A stretch of DNA of 64,000 bases from Gp13-AA77 sp035578005 (GTDB lineage: Bacteria; Acidobacteriota; Terriglobia; UBA7540): positions 48,946 to 112,945 of the forward strand of contig DATJYK010000453.1 of NCBI GenBank assembly GCA_035578005.1, in the 5' to 3' direction. The notes under the pieces are model-generated. The model was not told where the DNA came from, did not search any database, and saw nothing but the letters and a program-made list of their open reading frames with translations. Positions 1 to 8,764 of this stretch are shown in pieces (within the stretch, counting starts at the first letter, position 1; every line of letters begins with the position of its first letter). The position numbers and the translations under genes are program-made.

Positions 1-702
1 GGAATCGATCAGATGAATGTGGCCGATCTTTCCCTTCAAACGCGTCAGCAGTTCGAGCGCGCCCCCCGCCAGAGTTTCCTTCTCACCCGGCTGGCGGGCG
101 CCCACAGCCGCGCAGATGTGCGCGTGGCAAGTGTCAAAAAGAATGCTGAAATTCTTGTGGCCCACGTCGTCCACCAGGCGCATGATTTCCGATGGCTTGT
201 TGAAGGCGAAACCGGGCTCAAACTCATATACCACACGAACACCGGCGTCGGAGGCCTTCTGCGCGCCCGTGCGGAAGGTCTTTTGCAGGCGCTCCCAGCC
301 ACGCTGGGATTCAATATTCTCCTTCTCAAAAATGTCGGGCGGACTCACTGCATCCACGCGGATGCAATCTATGCCGAGATCATTCGCAAACTTGAGGTTT
401 GACTCGAACGTCGTCATCCACTTGGAATTGTCGTCTGAAACGACAATGGGGCAGGACCAAAGATCGGCCGCGAGTCCCGAGAATTTCAGGCCGCGGTCCG
501 CCACCTTCTGTTTCAGCTCCGCTCGCTTCGCCGGCGTTTCGTGCGAGGTCGGGCTCGGGTGCGGAGGAAAGCCGCCGAGTTCTACGCCGTCAAAGCCGAG
601 TTTACCCAGTTTTTCGATCACCGTGTCAAACGGTACCGGGTTTGACTGATAAGGACCAAAACAGTATGCCCAACTGCCAATCGAAAGCTGTACGGGTTTC
701 AT
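1..702 (-). CDS. Sugar phosphate isomerase/epimerase-like TIM barrel protein (3' end cut by window)
   Basis: I translated this gene on the minus strand from the ATG at 702-700; it runs off the left edge after about 234 codons with no stop. The protein starts MKPVQLSIGSWAYCFGPYQ and contains GFDGVELGGFPPHPSP, VVYEFEPGFAF, ILFDTCHAHI and GKIGHIHLIDS, in the order expected for the xylose-isomerase-like TIM-barrel family (AP_endonuc_2). The Glu in YEFEPG, the Asp/His in FDTCHAH and the His in HIHLID are likely metal ligands. There is no signal peptide, so it is probably cytoplasmic, unlike the Tat-exported relative at 23798-24652. Substrate unknown; members act on sugars, inosose or hydroxypyruvate. 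It is divergent from the PadR gene, with a 227-bp shared upstream region. Confidence 0.85.
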   Translation of the reverse strand, partial: MKPVQLSIGSWAYCFGPYQSNPVPFDTVIEKLGKLGFDGVELGGFPPHPSPTSHETPAKRAELKQKVADRGLKFSGLAADLWSCPIVVSDDNSKWMTTFESNLKFANDLGIDCIRVDAVSPPDIFEKENIESQRGWERLQKTFRTGAQKASDAGVRVVYEFEPGFAFNKPSEIMRLVDDVGHKNFSILFDTCHAHICAAVGARQPGEKETLAGGALELLTRLKGKIGHIHLIDS

Positions 703-929
703 ATTCCGCCCTCCATCCTCCAGCAGAGTGCCCGCGCACGGTTTGTAGTATCACGCGAGGGAACAGGAGTCAACCGCTTTCGGCAGGGGGAGCAAAAAGG
801 GCGCGGACTCGCCTCGGTTTTCGAACCCCATCCTTCCCGACCACAATCCCCATCAACATTCCCCTTGCTCTTCGACAGAAAGGTGTACGATCATCGTTCC
901 TTGTAGAAGCAATAGGGGAGAGGAACAGA

Positions 930-1262
930 ATGACTGCCAAGCGCATTGAAATGCCGCAGGGTACTTTGGATCTGCTTATCCTCAAGACGCTGGCTCCGGA
1001 GCCGCAACACGGCTGGGCGATCTCGGAGCGCATCCAGCAGATCTCAAGCGATGTCCTGCGCGTTCAGCAGGGCTCGCTCTATCCGGCGCTGCATCGGCTC
1101 GAGCGGCGCGGCTGGATCAAGGCAAAGTGGGGCGCATCCGAAAACAATCGCCGCGCCAAATACTACGAACTGACGCGGAGCGGACGCAAACAACTCGAAG
1201 CCGAAGAACGCGACTGGCGAAAGCTGACGGCGGCCGTGGGACAGGTGTTGGAGACGACGTAG
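930..1262 (+). CDS. PadR-family transcriptional regulator (acidobacterial type)
   Basis: A 110-residue winged-helix protein. The start at 930 is chosen because a purine-rich GGGGAGAGG lies just upstream and the protein begins in the family style (MTAKRIEMPQGTLDLLIL); an upstream open extension is not protein-like. Family hallmarks are the LDLLILKTL helix, HGWAISERI, the QGSLYPALHRLERRGWI recognition region and YYELTRSGRKQL. The ADOP permease begins 9 bp after its stop, so the two are co-transcribed. PadR proteins of this acidobacterial subgroup typically sit beside ADOP permeases and are presumed to repress them. The ligand is unknown. Confidence 0.93.
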   Translation: MTAKRIEMPQGTLDLLILKTLAPEPQHGWAISERIQQISSDVLRVQQGSLYPALHRLERRGWIKAKWGASENNRRAKYYELTRSGRKQLEAEERDWRKLTAAVGQVLETT

Positions 1263-1271
1263 AGGGATGAC

Positions 1272-4019
1272 ATGATCAGTGATCTGCTTTTTCGCCTGCG
1301 CGCTTTGTTTCGCAGGAAAACAGTCGAGGCGGAACTCGACGACGAACTCCGCGCTCACTTCGAGCGCCAGGTGGAGAAATACGTCCAATCGGGCCTGACG
1401 CGTGAGGAAGCGCTGCGACGCACCCGCCTGGAGTTTGGCGGCCTCGATCAAGTGAAGGAGGAGTGCCGTGACGCGCGCGGCGTCGCCCTCATCGAGACTC
1501 TGCTCCAGGATATTCGCTTCGCCGTCCGGCTGCTGCGAAAGACCCCTGTTGTGAGCACGCTTGCTCTCCTGTCGCTGGCGCTCGGCATCGGCGCCAATAC
1601 TGCCATCTTCAGTTTGATTGACAGCGTCATGCTCCGCATGCTGCCGGTTCAAAATCCCCAGGAGCTGGTCCAGCTCAAGTTCCGTTCGCCCGGCATGTCG
1701 GACACCTTTGTCAACGGCGTCCGCGTGGAAACATCTCGCCGGGTGTATACGAATCCCATGTGGGAGCAGGTGCGGGACCACCAGGACGTTTTTTCCGGCG
1801 CGTTCGCCTGGTCTCCGACCGGCTTCGACCTGGCGAATGGCGGTCCGGAGCAAGACATCGATGGCATGTACGCCAGCGGCTCCTATTTCTCCACCCTGGG
1901 TGTGCGTCCCGCGATCGGACGGCTCCTTGGCGCGACCGATGATGTGAGGGGCTGTGGCGGCGCCGCGGTGCTGAGTTACGGCTTCTGGCAGCAGCACTAC
2001 GGCGGCGCGGCTCGCGCCGTCGGCAGCACGCTGCGTCTCGATGGCCATCCATTCCCGGTGGTCGGCGTCACCCAGGCCGGCTTTAACGGAACGGACGTGG
2101 GCGAGCGTTTCGAAGTCGCCATTCCGATTTGTGCGCAGGCGATTATCGCCGGTAAAGCCTCTTTTCTGGACCATCGTTCCGCCTGGTGGCTGATGATCAT
2201 GGGTCGCCTCAAGCCAGGAATCAGCAGCGAGCAGGCTACGGCGCGGTTGAACGCTTTGGCGCCAGACATCTTCGGCGCCTCCGTTCCCTTGAATTGGCCG
2301 CCGGCCGGACAGGAGCGGTTTCGCAAGAACACCTTCGTCACCGTCCCGGCGGCGACCGGAGTTACCGGGTTCGGCGCCCAACTCCGCGAGCAGTATGAAC
2401 GGCCGCTTGAAATCCTGATGGTGGTGGTAGGGTTGGTGCTGCTGATCGCTTGCGCCAACGTGGCGAGCCTGATGCTGGCCCGTTCGGCGGCACGCCAAAA
2501 GGAACTCGCCCTGCGCTTGTCGCTGGGCGCGTCCCGGCGAAGGCTGATCCAGCAGGTACTGACCGAAAGCATGGTGCTCTCCGGCGCCGGCGCGCTGCTC
2601 GGAGCCTTGTTTGCGCCCTGGGCTGGGCCCGCGCTGGTGCGGTTGGTATCGAGGAAGGCGGGTACCGTATTCCTCGATCTCTCGATCAACGGCCACGTGC
2701 TTGCCTTCACCATCGCGATCGCCCTTCTCACGGGATTGATTTTCAGCATTCCGCCGGCTCTCGGCGCGCGACGTGCTTCGCTGATCTCGGCCATAAAAGA
2801 AGGAGCGGCGGTGAGCGGCGGGCATCGATCCGGCTTTCGGGCCGGCCGGTGGATTGTGGCCACGCAGTTTGCGCTCTCCCTTGTGCTCCTGGTGGGCACC
2901 GGTCTCTTCGTACGCACTTTCAGGAATCTGCTCGCGCTCAATCCGGGTTTCGACCGCCACAACGTTCTGCTCACCAGCGTGCGTATCCACAACGCTGCTA
3001 TCCCGGAGGCTGCGCGCCTCGGGTTCTACACCGAGGTGCTGGCGCGCCTCAAGGCGATTCCCGGCGCTGAGTCCGTAAGCCAGATCTGGTTTACGCCGTT
3101 CTCCGGCGCGGCGTGGAACGACGACATTAAGATAGACGGCTACCAGCCTCCGCCTAGCCAGGAGCCGCTGGTGTGGCTCAACTTCATTACGCCCGATCAT
3201 TTCGCCACAGTGCGCACGCCGATGCTGGCTGGCCGAAAATTTGATTCGCGTGACACCCCCACCTCGGCCCCGGTTGCGATCGTGAATGAAACTTTCGTCC
3301 ACCGCTTTTTTCCAAAGGCAATGCCCGTGGGTAAGTACTTTCGCATCCCGGATTCCGACAATCCCACTTCCACACGGCCACTGCAGATTGTGGGCGTCGT
3401 AAAGGACTCCAAATACGAGTCGCTGCGGGAGACGGATCTCCCACTTGCCTATGTTCCCCTGGCACAGATGAAGACCATCCCGGAAGAGAGCTCCTTTGAG
3501 ATTCGCAGCACGATAAGCCCCGCTGCGCTCATCCCGGAGGTGCGGGACGCGATCGGCGGCATCAACAAGTCGGCTTCGCTGGACTTTTCCACGCTGGCCC
3601 AGCAAGTGGATGAGTCTCTGGTGCAGGAACGTCTTCTGGCGCTGCTCTCGGGATTCTTCGGCGGACTTGCCCTGCTGCTCACCGCCATCGGACTCTACGG
3701 TGTAATGGCCTATATCGTCACTCAGCGCACGCACGAGATCGGCATCCGCGTGGCGCTCGGCGCGCGCCAAGGTTCCATCCTGCGTCTGGTGATGCGCGAC
3801 GTGGCCATCTTGCTGGTTTCGGGGATTGCGGCAGGAACCCTGGGCGCGGTCTGGGTTACGCGCTTCGTTCAGCATTTGCTCTATCGCCTCACCGCGGACG
3901 ATGTGGGAACGCTGATTCTCGCCGCAGGCGTGCTTTCCGGCGTGGCGCTTCTGGCAAGCTACATCCCCGCCCGCCGGGCGATGCGCGTCGATCCCATGAT
4001 CGCCTTGCGGTACGAGTAA
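1272..4019 (+). CDS. ADOP-family ABC transporter permease (MacB/FtsX type)
   Basis: A 915-residue membrane protein. Residues 1-75 form the soluble ADOP N-terminal domain with the LDDELRAHFERQVE and FGGLDQVKEECRDARG motifs. A first MacB/FtsX unit follows: TM near 95-115 (ALGIGANTAIFSLID), a large periplasmic domain, and TMs near 380-400 (LLIACANVASLMLARSAARQ), 430 and 475. The unit is then duplicated, with TMs near 530, 795 (LTAIGLYGVMAYIV), 850 and 885, ending ASYIPARRAMRVDPMIALRYE. This tandem organisation defines the acidobacterial duplicated orphan permeases, 'orphan' because no ATPase is encoded alongside; none is visible here. The PadR gene upstream is its likely regulator. Transported substrate unknown. 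Confidence 0.93.
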   Translation: MISDLLFRLRALFRRKTVEAELDDELRAHFERQVEKYVQSGLTREEALRRTRLEFGGLDQVKEECRDARGVALIETLLQDIRFAVRLLRKTPVVSTLALLSLALGIGANTAIFSLIDSVMLRMLPVQNPQELVQLKFRSPGMSDTFVNGVRVETSRRVYTNPMWEQVRDHQDVFSGAFAWSPTGFDLANGGPEQDIDGMYASGSYFSTLGVRPAIGRLLGATDDVRGCGGAAVLSYGFWQQHYGGAARAVGSTLRLDGHPFPVVGVTQAGFNGTDVGERFEVAIPICAQAIIAGKASFLDHRSAWWLMIMGRLKPGISSEQATARLNALAPDIFGASVPLNWPPAGQERFRKNTFVTVPAATGVTGFGAQLREQYERPLEILMVVVGLVLLIACANVASLMLARSAARQKELALRLSLGASRRRLIQQVLTESMVLSGAGALLGALFAPWAGPALVRLVSRKAGTVFLDLSINGHVLAFTIAIALLTGLIFSIPPALGARRASLISAIKEGAAVSGGHRSGFRAGRWIVATQFALSLVLLVGTGLFVRTFRNLLALNPGFDRHNVLLTSVRIHNAAIPEAARLGFYTEVLARLKAIPGAESVSQIWFTPFSGAAWNDDIKIDGYQPPPSQEPLVWLNFITPDHFATVRTPMLAGRKFDSRDTPTSAPVAIVNETFVHRFFPKAMPVGKYFRIPDSDNPTSTRPLQIVGVVKDSKYESLRETDLPLAYVPLAQMKTIPEESSFEIRSTISPAALIPEVRDAIGGINKSASLDFSTLAQQVDESLVQERLLALLSGFFGGLALLLTAIGLYGVMAYIVTQRTHEIGIRVALGARQGSILRLVMRDVAILLVSGIAAGTLGAVWVTRFVQHLLYRLTADDVGTLILAAGVLSGVALLASYIPARRAMRVDPMIALRYE

Positions 4020-4095
4020 CCTCGACCAATTCGCCGATGATATCGACTTTCATGTGCTCGCCAGCGTCAGTGCGGCTCGTGGGATGCGGCCTGCT

Positions 4096-6531
4096 TTACC
4101 CCACGCGCAAGGCGGCCATGGGGTCAATTTCGGCAGCGCGCCGCGCCGGAATGTAGCTGGCAGCTAGCGCGGCCAGCAGGAAGAGCGCCGCGACGCCCGC
4201 GAAAGTTGCAGGATCGGTGGCGCTAACGCGGAAGAGCAAAGTCTTCATCAAACGCGTCAGGGCTAGAGCCCCGCCGAGACCAATTACGATCCCTGCCAGT
4301 GCCAGAATCAGTCCCTGTCCAATGACCAGTCGCAGGATGTCGTGCTGCTGCGCACCCAGCGCTCGCCGAATTCCCACCTCCTGCGTGCGCTGCGCCACCG
4401 AATAGGCAATCACGCCATAGATTCCGATGAGTGCCAACAGCACTGCGACTCCGGCGAACGATCCCAACAGCATCACCAACAGACGCCTCTGGCCTACCTC
4501 AGCTTCAACCAGATCGTTCACGGTCTGGACGTCGGCGACAGGCTGATCCGCGTCAAGCGCTTGCACCTGGGCGCGAACGGCCTTGGCGAACGAAAGAGGG
4601 TTACCGGCCGTGCGAATGGCGAGCATCGCGAACGGCTCAGGACTCTGGGCGAAGGCAACGTAGACGCTGTCGGGCCAGGCCGTATCCTCAAGTCCCTGAC
4701 GCACGTTGGCCACAATGCCCACAATTCTCGCGGGCTTCGGATTGATGCCTCCCACGATGAGACGCTGGCCGATGGGGTCGATGCCCGCGGGGTATTCCGG
4801 CCAAAGGTGGCGAGCCAGGTTTTCGTCAATGATGGCCACACGCTCGGAGTCCGCATTGTCATGCTCGGTAAAATCGCGCCCCCGTATCAAGGAGGCATCC
4901 AAAGTGTGAAAGTACCCGGGAGTGACGGGCAGGAACTTGGCAATCGGGCGCTCGTTCAATTTCAGTAGCGGCTTGCCGGCGTCCTGCACGGGCGTTCCGG
5001 CGAAGCCCGTCATGGGGAGTGTCATGGATGCCGAGGCCGCGCGGACTCCGGGAAGCGACTGTACGCGCGCAACGAGATCCAGAAAGAACGTGGTTCTTTT
5101 CTGGTCTGTCTCATAGCGCGCTGCAGGGAGCGAGACGCGCATCGTGAGGAGGTTCGACGGGTTGAAACCCACATCAACGCCGCGCAAGCGAGCGACACTT
5201 TCCATCAGCAGTGCAGCGCCGATCAGCAACACGAGGGAAAGGGCGACTTGTGCCACGGACAACACACTGCGGACATTCAGCTTTCCTCCCGGGGCTCCTT
5301 GGCTGGCTTCCCCGCTGGTCCTTAAAACGCGGATGAGATCGGGCCGCGAGGCACTGAGGGACGGCGCTAATCCGAAGAGAACACCAGTCAAGACAGAAAG
5401 TGCCGCCGTAAATCCAAGCACGATGCCGTCGGCATGTATCTCACCGGCGCGCGGCAGTTCAAGAGTGGTAATGTGCGGAATTGAGCGCAGGCTCCAAGAC
5501 GTCAGAAGCGCTCCCAGCGCACCCCCGCAGAGCGATAACAGAAGGCTCTCGACGAGAAGTTGCGCGATGAGTCGAGCCCGACGAGCGCCGAGCGCTGACC
5601 GCACGGCGAACTCCCGCGAACGGAAGGTGGCTCGAGCCAGCAGCAGGCTGGCGACGTTGGCGCAAGCGATAAGGAGCACGAAGCCGACGGCCCCGAACAG
5701 CAGCCAGAGCATGGAGCGCACGTCGCGAACCAGGTCATCCTTCATTGGGGTCACTTCGTCAGGCATCTTTGCCTTGGCATCGAGCATTGCCGGGTGAGCG
5801 CTGGCGTACTGTCGCCAAATCACCTTCATTTCGGCATTCGCTTGTTCAAGGCTCACGTCCGGCTTCAACCGGCCGAACACGCTCAAGAAAGGGCTGAGCT
5901 CCCTGGATTTGGGAGGCATCGCGGGCCATTCTGACGGCGCCGTCATCCATACGCTCAAGTCAGGAAACGGAAATTGAAAATGCGGCGGTAGAATCCCGAT
6001 AATCGTGTAGGCTGTCGCCTCCAGGTTCGCGGTCTTGCCGATAATGTGCGGGTCGCCTCCGAAGCGTTGGTGCCACAGCTCGGCGCTGATCATCGCCACC
6101 GGTGGGCCGCCGGTTGTATCCTCCTGGGGAAGAAAGCCGCGTCCCAGAATGGGACTGACGCCGAGAATGCTGAGAAAGGTCGCCGAAACGCGAGCGCCGT
6201 TCAGGACCACAGGCTCACCGCTACTTGAGAGTGAGAGGTTTTCCTGGCCGGTGAAGGCCCCCAGCGCGGTGAAGGAATGCGCGGCAGCCTCCATTTCGGC
6301 AAATCGCGTCGGCGTTGCGCCGCCCGAAATGTCCACCAGGCGATCCGCGTCGCGGTACTCGAGCGGCTTCAGCAGCACCGCGCGGATGACGGTGAACACG
6401 GTGGCGTTGCCGCCGATGGCGAGCGCCATCATCAGGATCGCAGTCACCGCGAAGACGGGGTTCTTACGCATCGCGCGGAGGGCGTAACGCGCGTCCTGCC
6501 AAACCGTCTCCCACAGCCCAAAGCTCTTCAT
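4096..6531 (-). CDS. ADOP-like ABC transporter permease lacking the N-terminal ADOP domain
   Basis: An 811-residue permease with the same duplicated MacB/FtsX layout (ALAIGGNATVFTVIRAVLL, LLIACANVASLLLARATFRS, IGIYGVIAYSVAQRTQEVGI, ending ARRAAEIDPMAALRVG). I start it at the ATG at 6531 (MKSFGLWETVWQDARYALRA). The reading frame continues upstream to 6705, but that part overlaps the neighbouring gene and is low-complexity, unlike any ADOP N-terminus. It therefore lacks the roughly 75-residue soluble domain seen in the other two copies and has no PadR partner. It lies 43 bp downstream of the eight-helix membrane protein on the same strand, so it may be the third gene of the octaheme cytochrome operon. 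It converges on the first ADOP with 76 bp between stops. Confidence 0.88.
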   Translation of the reverse strand: MKSFGLWETVWQDARYALRAMRKNPVFAVTAILMMALAIGGNATVFTVIRAVLLKPLEYRDADRLVDISGGATPTRFAEMEAAAHSFTALGAFTGQENLSLSSSGEPVVLNGARVSATFLSILGVSPILGRGFLPQEDTTGGPPVAMISAELWHQRFGGDPHIIGKTANLEATAYTIIGILPPHFQFPFPDLSVWMTAPSEWPAMPPKSRELSPFLSVFGRLKPDVSLEQANAEMKVIWRQYASAHPAMLDAKAKMPDEVTPMKDDLVRDVRSMLWLLFGAVGFVLLIACANVASLLLARATFRSREFAVRSALGARRARLIAQLLVESLLLSLCGGALGALLTSWSLRSIPHITTLELPRAGEIHADGIVLGFTAALSVLTGVLFGLAPSLSASRPDLIRVLRTSGEASQGAPGGKLNVRSVLSVAQVALSLVLLIGAALLMESVARLRGVDVGFNPSNLLTMRVSLPAARYETDQKRTTFFLDLVARVQSLPGVRAASASMTLPMTGFAGTPVQDAGKPLLKLNERPIAKFLPVTPGYFHTLDASLIRGRDFTEHDNADSERVAIIDENLARHLWPEYPAGIDPIGQRLIVGGINPKPARIVGIVANVRQGLEDTAWPDSVYVAFAQSPEPFAMLAIRTAGNPLSFAKAVRAQVQALDADQPVADVQTVNDLVEAEVGQRRLLVMLLGSFAGVAVLLALIGIYGVIAYSVAQRTQEVGIRRALGAQQHDILRLVIGQGLILALAGIVIGLGGALALTRLMKTLLFRVSATDPATFAGVAALFLLAALAASYIPARRAAEIDPMAALRVG

Positions 6532-6574
6532 AAGATCGGTCTCACCGAGTGAGCTCCAGTTTACTCCTGCCTGG

Positions 6575-7435
6575 CTAATTGGCAGGCTGAGATTCGCCAG
6601 CACCCAAGCAACGGCTGAGCGCCCACAGTCCCAGCCAACCGAGCAACGCCAGGTTGACGAAGAGCAAGGGCGCCATGGCCGGCGCTCCAGTAGTGAACTT
6701 TTCAAAGATGCTGGATGACGGGCCGCGCAGGTTGGCTAGATTGTGCAGCAAAAACCCGAGCGCGCCGACGGCTGCCTGCACTAGTAACACCGCCGCGCAG
6801 AGAGCGAGGTAACGCCGTGTGACCGGCACCAGAAATGGCACTACGAGAAAGCTGACGGCGAAGGCGGCAGTGACCACCGGGAGCCACTCCACGGGTCGAA
6901 AGAATCCGTTGGAGGCGTGATCGGCGAGGCTCAGGCCGAAGTTGCCGAAGAATCCGCCTGCCGTGAGCAGCAGCACCCATTCGGCCCACTCACGCGAGCC
7001 GGGCGCAACCATGCGATTGAGGATCAGCAGCAGTCCTACGCCCGTGAGAGCCAGTGGCGCGGCGAAGGGCGCAGCGTAAGTCAAGCTGCGCAGCGTGCGC
7101 TCGTAGAAGAACTGGCTGTCCAGGTGATAGATCACCCCCACAAGTCCGGTCACGACCGAGACCCATCCCACTAGGTACCCGAGGTCCCGCCACACGGCCG
7201 CGCGATGCCAGACCTCTTTAGACACGATGCCGAGCAGAAGTAACAATGACCCTGCGGCCTCGAAGTAGACAGGGAAGTACTCGGCGCCGCGGCGAAACTG
7301 ATTCTCAGAATGAGCGAGGAAGATGTCGAAGCCGAGGGCGATGAGATTCAGCAATACGAACAGTTCGAGCGCCAGTTGAAGATCGAGGCGCACGTCAACC
7401 GGCCCGAAGTGCACGCGAAGCTGGTCACTTTCCAT
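6575..7435 (-). CDS. Eight-helix membrane protein with four repeated helix pairs, partner of octaheme cytochrome
   Basis: A 286-residue protein I do not recognise as a named family. Eight hydrophobic helices can be read (about 22-41, 57-75, 86-103, 118-139, 150-171, 184-203, 209-230, 250-272). They look like four copies of one unit. Each odd-numbered helix ends in a histidine (H42, H104, H173, H231), three of the four followed by a short loop with N or S and F (HSENQF, HLDSQF, HASNGF; the fourth is HNLANL), then a second helix. Such spaced His residues at membrane edges could bind heme b or quinone; this is inference. The start codon lies inside the end of the octaheme gene (11-bp overlap), implying translational coupling and a joint complex that passes electrons between the membrane and the periplasmic hemes. 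Confidence 0.8.
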   Translation of the reverse strand: MESDQLRVHFGPVDVRLDLQLALELFVLLNLIALGFDIFLAHSENQFRRGAEYFPVYFEAAGSLLLLLGIVSKEVWHRAAVWRDLGYLVGWVSVVTGLVGVIYHLDSQFFYERTLRSLTYAAPFAAPLALTGVGLLLILNRMVAPGSREWAEWVLLLTAGGFFGNFGLSLADHASNGFFRPVEWLPVVTAAFAVSFLVVPFLVPVTRRYLALCAAVLLVQAAVGALGFLLHNLANLRGPSSSIFEKFTTGAPAMAPLLFVNLALLGWLGLWALSRCLGAGESQPAN

Positions 7436-8657
7436 GCTGTCTCCGCAGCTCCTCCGCCATCGTTCTAAGTTCCACCAGCTTGCTCATCATGGGGTAATTT
7501 CCATGCCACTGCACGAAGTCAGCGCCGCCCATGAACGCGCCGTGCTTGGAGGTGCGGCCGTCATAATGCCAGAGGTCGAAGTAGACGAAGTCGATGGGAT
7601 GCGAAAACGGCGGCCCGGTAAGCGCTCCATCTTTGTGCAGGCCGTCCATGATGGCTTGCGCCTCTTTCACCTTGGCGTTGGTGTCTTCCACAACTTTCTC
7701 GGCGCGCGCGTAGACGTCATCCACCAGCGGAGCCGTGTGGCATTGGGTACAGACCTGTTTCATCGCGGCCTGCGCCCGTGCGTAGTTGGGCCGCTTCTCG
7801 GTGATGGCATTGGCCAGGTAGTAGGAGAGCCGCTCGGAAGGGTCATGCGTGAACTTCTGTCCATTGAGGCCGCTCATGTGGCACGTAACGCACGTAGGCA
7901 CGAACATATCGCGGGTAGTGAGCTTTTGCGGATCGGCGTCAAGATTCAACAGGCTGCGCTGCGCCGTAAACAGGATTCCGTGACGCGATTCCTGGTAGAT
8001 CTCGATTTGGGAGTGATCAGGCCCGAGGTGACACTGGCCGCAAGTGGTGGGCAGGCGCGCCAGCGCCACCGACGCAGTGTGACGCGAATGGCAAGAGGTA
8101 CAGGTACCGATCGTCCCATCGGCGTTGGGCCGTCCTACGCTGTGGCATTGATCGCATCCACCGGCCATGGCTGTGCCGCCTTCGAGCTGAACGAAGGGAT
8201 GGGGTGGACGGCGCGTGCCGCCCGGCTGATACTGTTCGGAGAACGCCACCTGCTCCGGCGTCAGCCCCTGCTGGCCGTAGATCGCGGCCCAGGCCGGCGC
8301 TGCGTGCCGGCTGCGCAGAAATTCCTGGTAGATTTGCTCGTGGCAACTCCGGCAGTTTCCTGCCGTGAGGTGCTTGGCAATCACGAATCCGTGGTGATCC
8401 TCCTTTTCCTGGCCCGCCGCGGGCTGGTGGCAATCGAGACAATTTACGTTCTTGCGGGCGTGCACACTCAGCTCGTACTCGTGTACCACGGAGTAGGTCT
8501 GGTTGTAGTGACACTCTGCACACTTGCCGGTGGCACGCACCAGGGCCGCACTCGGCTGCTCAGTTTCCATCTTGGGGCGCTGCCGGTTAATCAGGAATGC
8601 CGCTACCACCAGGGCGAAGCCGAGGACAACGGCAATGAAGACCGAGCGGAAGGACAT
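7425..8657 (-). CDS. Membrane-anchored octaheme c-type cytochrome, hydroxylamine-oxidoreductase-like
   Basis: A 410-residue protein. The start at 8657 gives MSFRSVFIAVVLGFALVVAA, a single N-terminal membrane anchor, with GAGGG upstream; the open frame continues further upstream but that part is not signal-like. Eight CxxCH heme sites follow at Cys 46, 73, 102, 168, 186, 206, 256 and 303. The count, the long stretch before the last heme and the tail GGADFVQWHGNYPMMSKLVE resemble the octaheme hydroxylamine oxidoreductase (HAO)/multiheme family. Substrate is uncertain: HAO relatives oxidise hydroxylamine or hydrazine or reduce nitrite. I cannot confirm the P460 cross-linking tyrosine. Extra histidines (HEYELSVH, KEDHHGF, RSRHAAP) could be distal heme ligands. 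Translationally coupled to the eight-helix protein. Confidence 0.88.
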   Translation of the reverse strand: MSFRSVFIAVVLGFALVVAAFLINRQRPKMETEQPSAALVRATGKCAECHYNQTYSVVHEYELSVHARKNVNCLDCHQPAAGQEKEDHHGFVIAKHLTAGNCRSCHEQIYQEFLRSRHAAPAWAAIYGQQGLTPEQVAFSEQYQPGGTRRPPHPFVQLEGGTAMAGGCDQCHSVGRPNADGTIGTCTSCHSRHTASVALARLPTTCGQCHLGPDHSQIEIYQESRHGILFTAQRSLLNLDADPQKLTTRDMFVPTCVTCHMSGLNGQKFTHDPSERLSYYLANAITEKRPNYARAQAAMKQVCTQCHTAPLVDDVYARAEKVVEDTNAKVKEAQAIMDGLHKDGALTGPPFSHPIDFVYFDLWHYDGRTSKHGAFMGGADFVQWHGNYPMMSKLVELRTMAEELRRQHGK

Positions 8658-8764
8658 GGCAGAACCCTCGGTGGGCGATTTTACCTCAGTTCTAATGACT
8701 CGGGATGGCAATATTGGGCTCCCCGGGTAGGCTGGCAGCTAGTTAACTCTATGATATACAGTTG

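Noticed and set aside
1044..3875. A 943-codon open frame on the strand opposite the first ADOP permease
   Set aside because: It is the antisense of a gene with clear family motifs; the translation is rich in R, H, G and A with no domain, as expected from a GC-rich third-position bias.
6532..6705. Upstream extension of the second ADOP permease
   Set aside because: It overlaps the eight-helix gene by 131 bp and its translation (W/R/S-rich) does not resemble the ADOP N-terminal domain.
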